From the NCBI GenBank assembly GCA_029777145.1, contig JAKOSS010000417.1, forward strand, positions 1-7,589: 7,589 nt of DNA. Direction: 5' to 3'. Of this stretch, positions 5,551 to 7,589 are shown piece by piece; within the stretch, counting starts at the first letter, position 1, and each line of letters begins with the position of its first letter. The translations under genes were made by a program, and so were the position numbers. The notes beneath the pieces were generated by a model. That model was not told the origin of the DNA. It saw only the letters and a list, made by a program, of their open reading frames with translations, and made no database searches. The stretch comes from Acidobacteriota bacterium (GTDB lineage Bacteria; Acidobacteriota; Blastocatellia; Pyrinomonadales; Pyrinomonadaceae).

Positions 5551-5770
5551 AATCCCGTCCTAAACGTTTGCCGGGCGCTCCTCGAGAATTCATTGTCCGC
5601 GATACGCTGTAACGCGGGTTTCAAACAGGCTTCCCGTAATCTGGAATTGCCGCAAACAGCCATAGCGTGCTCCGCACGCTCAAGAGAACCGAGGATCCGA
5701 TTAAGCGCAGATGCCCGGCGATCGTTTGCTTCGTTGTCGAGATTTTTCGACGTTGAGGACGGGATTGATT
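5547..5770. mobile_element. MITE-like element with 21-bp terminal inverted repeats
   Basis: The 21 bases at 5547-5567 and 5750-5770 are inverted copies matching at 20 of 21 positions, with a core of AATCCCGTCCT at 5551-5561 and its complement at 5756-5766. An inner pair GCCGGGC (5570-5576) and GCCCGGC (5713-5719) is also complementary. The interior holds the hairpins CCGCG/CGCGG (5597-5617) and AGCGTGC/GCACGCT around TCC (5664-5680). TTTG occurs immediately outside both ends (5543-5546, 5771-5774), a possible 4-bp target duplication. The flanks carry the same TTGAATC heptamer in the same orientation, as if one array had been split. I recognise no transposase and no convincing gene inside. Alternatives are a structured non-coding RNA or a bidirectional terminator region. 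The class is inference; the inverted repeats are seen directly. Confidence 0.6.
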
Positions 5771-5814
5771 TTTGAATCTTGAATTTTGATTCTTGATTTT
5801 TGAATCTTGAGTCT
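5766..5814. repeat. Heptamer array TGAATCT at the exporter gene end (7 units)
   Basis: Seven in-register 7-bp units: TGATTTT, TGAATCT, TGAATTT, TGATTCT, TGATTTT, TGAATCT, TGAGTCT. The last base is also the third base of the exporter's stop codon (5816-5814, TAA on the minus strand), so the array runs right up to the coding boundary. The first unit overlaps the right inverted repeat of the neighbouring element. Confidence 0.85.
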
Positions 5815-7589
5815 TAGTCGCTTTCTTCCTCTTCCGCGAACTGAAGTTCGTAGAGCTTCTTGTAGATCCCGCCCTTGGCGAGCAATTCCGCGTGAGTACC
5901 GGATTCCTTGATCCGGCCGCGTTCCATGACGATTATCCGGTCGGCGCGGCGGATCGTCGACAGCCGGTGCGCGATGACGATCGATGTTTTGTCCTGCGTC
6001 AGGTTCGCGAGCGCCTTCTGGACGAGCCGTTCGCTCTCGGCGTCGAGCGCCGACGTCGCCTCGTCGAGGATCAGCACCGGCGCATTCGTCAGCACCGCCC
6101 GCGCGATCGCGATCCGTTGGCGTTGTCCGCCGGAAAGAAAGATCCCGCGCTCGCCGACGATCGTGTCGTACTGTTGCGGAAGTTCCTCGACAAAATCCGC
6201 GGCAAATGCGATTCGCGCGGCCTCGCGCAGTTGTTCGTCGGTCGCGCCGGGCTTTCCGTAGGTGATGTTGTAACGGATCGTATCGTTGAAAAGAACCGTT
6301 TCCTGCGTCACGAGCGCGATCTGACGTCTTAGACTGTCGAGCGACGCGTCACGCAGATCGACGCCGTCCCAGGTAATCGATCCGCCGGTCGGATCGTAAA
6401 GACGCTGGACGAGTTTGATCAGCGACGATTTCCCGCCGCCGCTCTCGCCGACGAGCGCGATCATCTCGCCTTTCGGGATCGTGAGCGTGACATCGTCGAG
6501 GATCTGCTTGTCGGAATTCCGGTAATTGAAGGACAACGATCTGAGCTCGATTTTTTCGGCAAGCGGCCCGAGTTTCACCGCGTCCGTCTTTTCCGGAAGG
6601 ATCTCGTCCTCGTCGAGAACGTCCCAAACGTCCTTCGCCGCGGCGAACGCCTTCGTGATCTCGTTGTGCTGGCGCGAGATCTTGCGCATCGGATCGTAGC
6701 TCCGGAACAGGAAGAAAAGGAAGGTGAAAAACTGCGATGCTTCGAGTTGGCCCGAGTTGATCTCGCGCAGGCCGAAATAGAACAGCACGACCATTGCGAC
6801 GATCCCGATTATCTCGATCGTCGGAGGCGACGTCGCCGCGATCCGCCCCGATCTGAGGTTCGCTCTCGCGATGAGAGCCGCGATCTTTGCGAAGCGTCCT
6901 TTTTCCCGTTCTTCAGCTCGGTACGCCTTGACGATCGTCTGATTCGCGAGCGTTTCCTGCGCGGTGTCGGTCAGTTGTTTATTGCCTTCGAACGTTTCTT
7001 CGGCCAGCCGTCGCAGCGATTTCGAGAACTTTGCGGTCAGACCGCCGATGATCGGCCCGATGAGCAGCGCTCCGAGCATCAACCGCCAATTGAAATAAAA
7101 CGCGGCGGAGATGAAGAAGACCAGCATGAAGCTCTCGCGGAGCACGTCGCGAAGATTCGCTGACACCGCGAGTTCGATCGCGGCGCAACTGTTCACGAGC
7201 CGCGAGACGAGATAGTTGGTACGATGCTTTTCAAAGAAATCCGTCGATTGCCGGAGCAAATGATCGTACAGTTCCTTGCGCAGATTGAGCACTGCGGACT
7301 GCCCGATCTTCGCCATCAGGTACGACGAAAAGTATTCGGCGATCCCTTTCAGGACGGTGAATCCGAAAAGGAGCACGGAGATCATCACCCAGGCGCGATA
7401 CCAGTCGTTTTTCGGGATCAGGCTGTGGAGATCGAACAATGTCTTCGACTTTTGCGTCGAATTCGTCAGGAACTGGTCGAAGATCGGAACGAGAAGCGCG
7501 CCGATCGCGGTCTCGAACGCCGCGCCGAGAACCATCGCGACGAGCGCGGCGACAAAGATCAGCCAATACGGCCTGAGGTATTTGAGAAG
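5814..7589 (-). CDS. MsbA-type ABC exporter, half-transporter (5' end outside window)
   Basis: 591 residues are visible, and the frame stays open to the right edge (LLKYLRPYWLIF before the first in-frame ATG at 7535). That ATG lies inside the first membrane helix, so the true start is just outside; nearly the whole gene is present. Six membrane helices fall near residues 7-30, 66-91, 154-166, 170-184, 258-274 and 287-298. The ATPase domain follows, with Walker A GESGGGKS (381-388), Q-loop Gln429, signature LSGGQ (485-489), Walker B LILDE (Asp509, Glu510), D-loop SALD and switch His541. All catalytic residues are intact. As a homodimer it should use ATP to move a hydrophobic substrate across the inner membrane. 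Lipid A or phospholipid flipping is plausible by resemblance to MsbA, but a multidrug exporter cannot be excluded. No lipopolysaccharide genes are visible. Its 3' end abuts a TGAATCT heptamer array. Confidence 0.95.
   Translation of the reverse strand, partial: LLKYLRPYWLIFVAALVAMVLGAAFETAIGALLVPIFDQFLTNSTQKSKTLFDLHSLIPKNDWYRAWVMISVLLFGFTVLKGIAEYFSSYLMAKIGQSAVLNLRKELYDHLLRQSTDFFEKHRTNYLVSRLVNSCAAIELAVSANLRDVLRESFMLVFFISAAFYFNWRLMLGALLIGPIIGGLTAKFSKSLRRLAEETFEGNKQLTDTAQETLANQTIVKAYRAEEREKGRFAKIAALIARANLRSGRIAATSPPTIEIIGIVAMVVLFYFGLREINSGQLEASQFFTFLFFLFRSYDPMRKISRQHNEITKAFAAAKDVWDVLDEDEILPEKTDAVKLGPLAEKIELRSLSFNYRNSDKQILDDVTLTIPKGEMIALVGESGGGKSSLIKLVQRLYDPTGGSITWDGVDLRDASLDSLRRQIALVTQETVLFNDTIRYNITYGKPGATDEQLREAARIAFAADFVEELPQQYDTIVGERGIFLSGGQRQRIAIARAVLTNAPVLILDEATSALDAESERLVQKALANLTQDKTSIVIAHRLSTIRRADRIIVMERGRIKESGTHAELLAKGGIYKKLYELQFAEEEESD

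Noticed and set aside
5593..5775. 60-codon plus-strand open frame inside the inverted-repeat element
   Set aside because: No recognisable motif, no Shine-Dalgarno, and it overlaps the hairpins and the right inverted repeat. It is better explained as chance within the element.
5814..7535. Exporter gene starting at the ATG at 7535
   Set aside because: The frame continues to the window edge with a typical MsbA N-terminal segment (LLKYLRPYW), and this ATG falls inside the first membrane helix.

Overview
The window reads as a piece of a moderately GC-rich Gram-negative chromosome, most likely an acidobacterium (Blastocatellia/Pyrinomonadaceae type). That assignment is inference. It rests on the DUF3142-type lipoprotein at the left edge, the yicC-gmk-rpoZ order, the MsbA-type exporter and the repeat-rich spacers. 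No rRNA, tRNA, CRISPR array or prophage was seen.

Layout: the 5' end of a minus-strand DUF3142-like lipoprotein gene (1-176) diverges from a complete electron-transfer-flavoprotein:ubiquinone oxidoreductase gene (287-1981). A 485-bp repeat-filled spacer follows. Next comes a small HExxH zincin-like protein (2467-2919), which abuts the stop codon of rpoZ with no gap. On the minus strand, yicC (4910-4032), gmk (3819-3184) and rpoZ (3174-2920) form an RNA/nucleotide/transcription cluster. yicC and gmk are separated by 212 bp of low-complexity DNA. yicC diverges from an SRPBCC (START-like) gene (5041-5478), which has a good sigma70-like promoter. That gene converges on a large minus-strand MsbA-type ABC exporter (5814 to past the right edge). 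The genes are ordinary housekeeping, membrane and energy functions.

The unusual content is between the genes. Nearly every sizeable spacer carries tandem arrays of 7-bp units, but with a different unit each time: CNGTGAG (17 units plus a 5-unit outlier), AAAATCT (20 units), AAAAAGT-like (8 units), AATTCAA and TTGAATC. There is also one 8-bp tract, (CCCCTTTT)n, whose minus strand is a canonical G-quadruplex motif. Several arrays run to within a few bases of a start or stop codon, and two sit exactly where a Shine-Dalgarno sequence would be expected.

Between the SRPBCC gene and the exporter, a roughly 224-bp segment is bounded by a 21-bp inverted repeat (20/21 matches). It contains further hairpins and splits what looks like one TTGAATC heptamer array, as expected of a small non-autonomous (MITE-like) element inserted into an array. 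This element and the heptamer-array system are the best candidates for something undescribed. No new defence or enzymatic system was seen.
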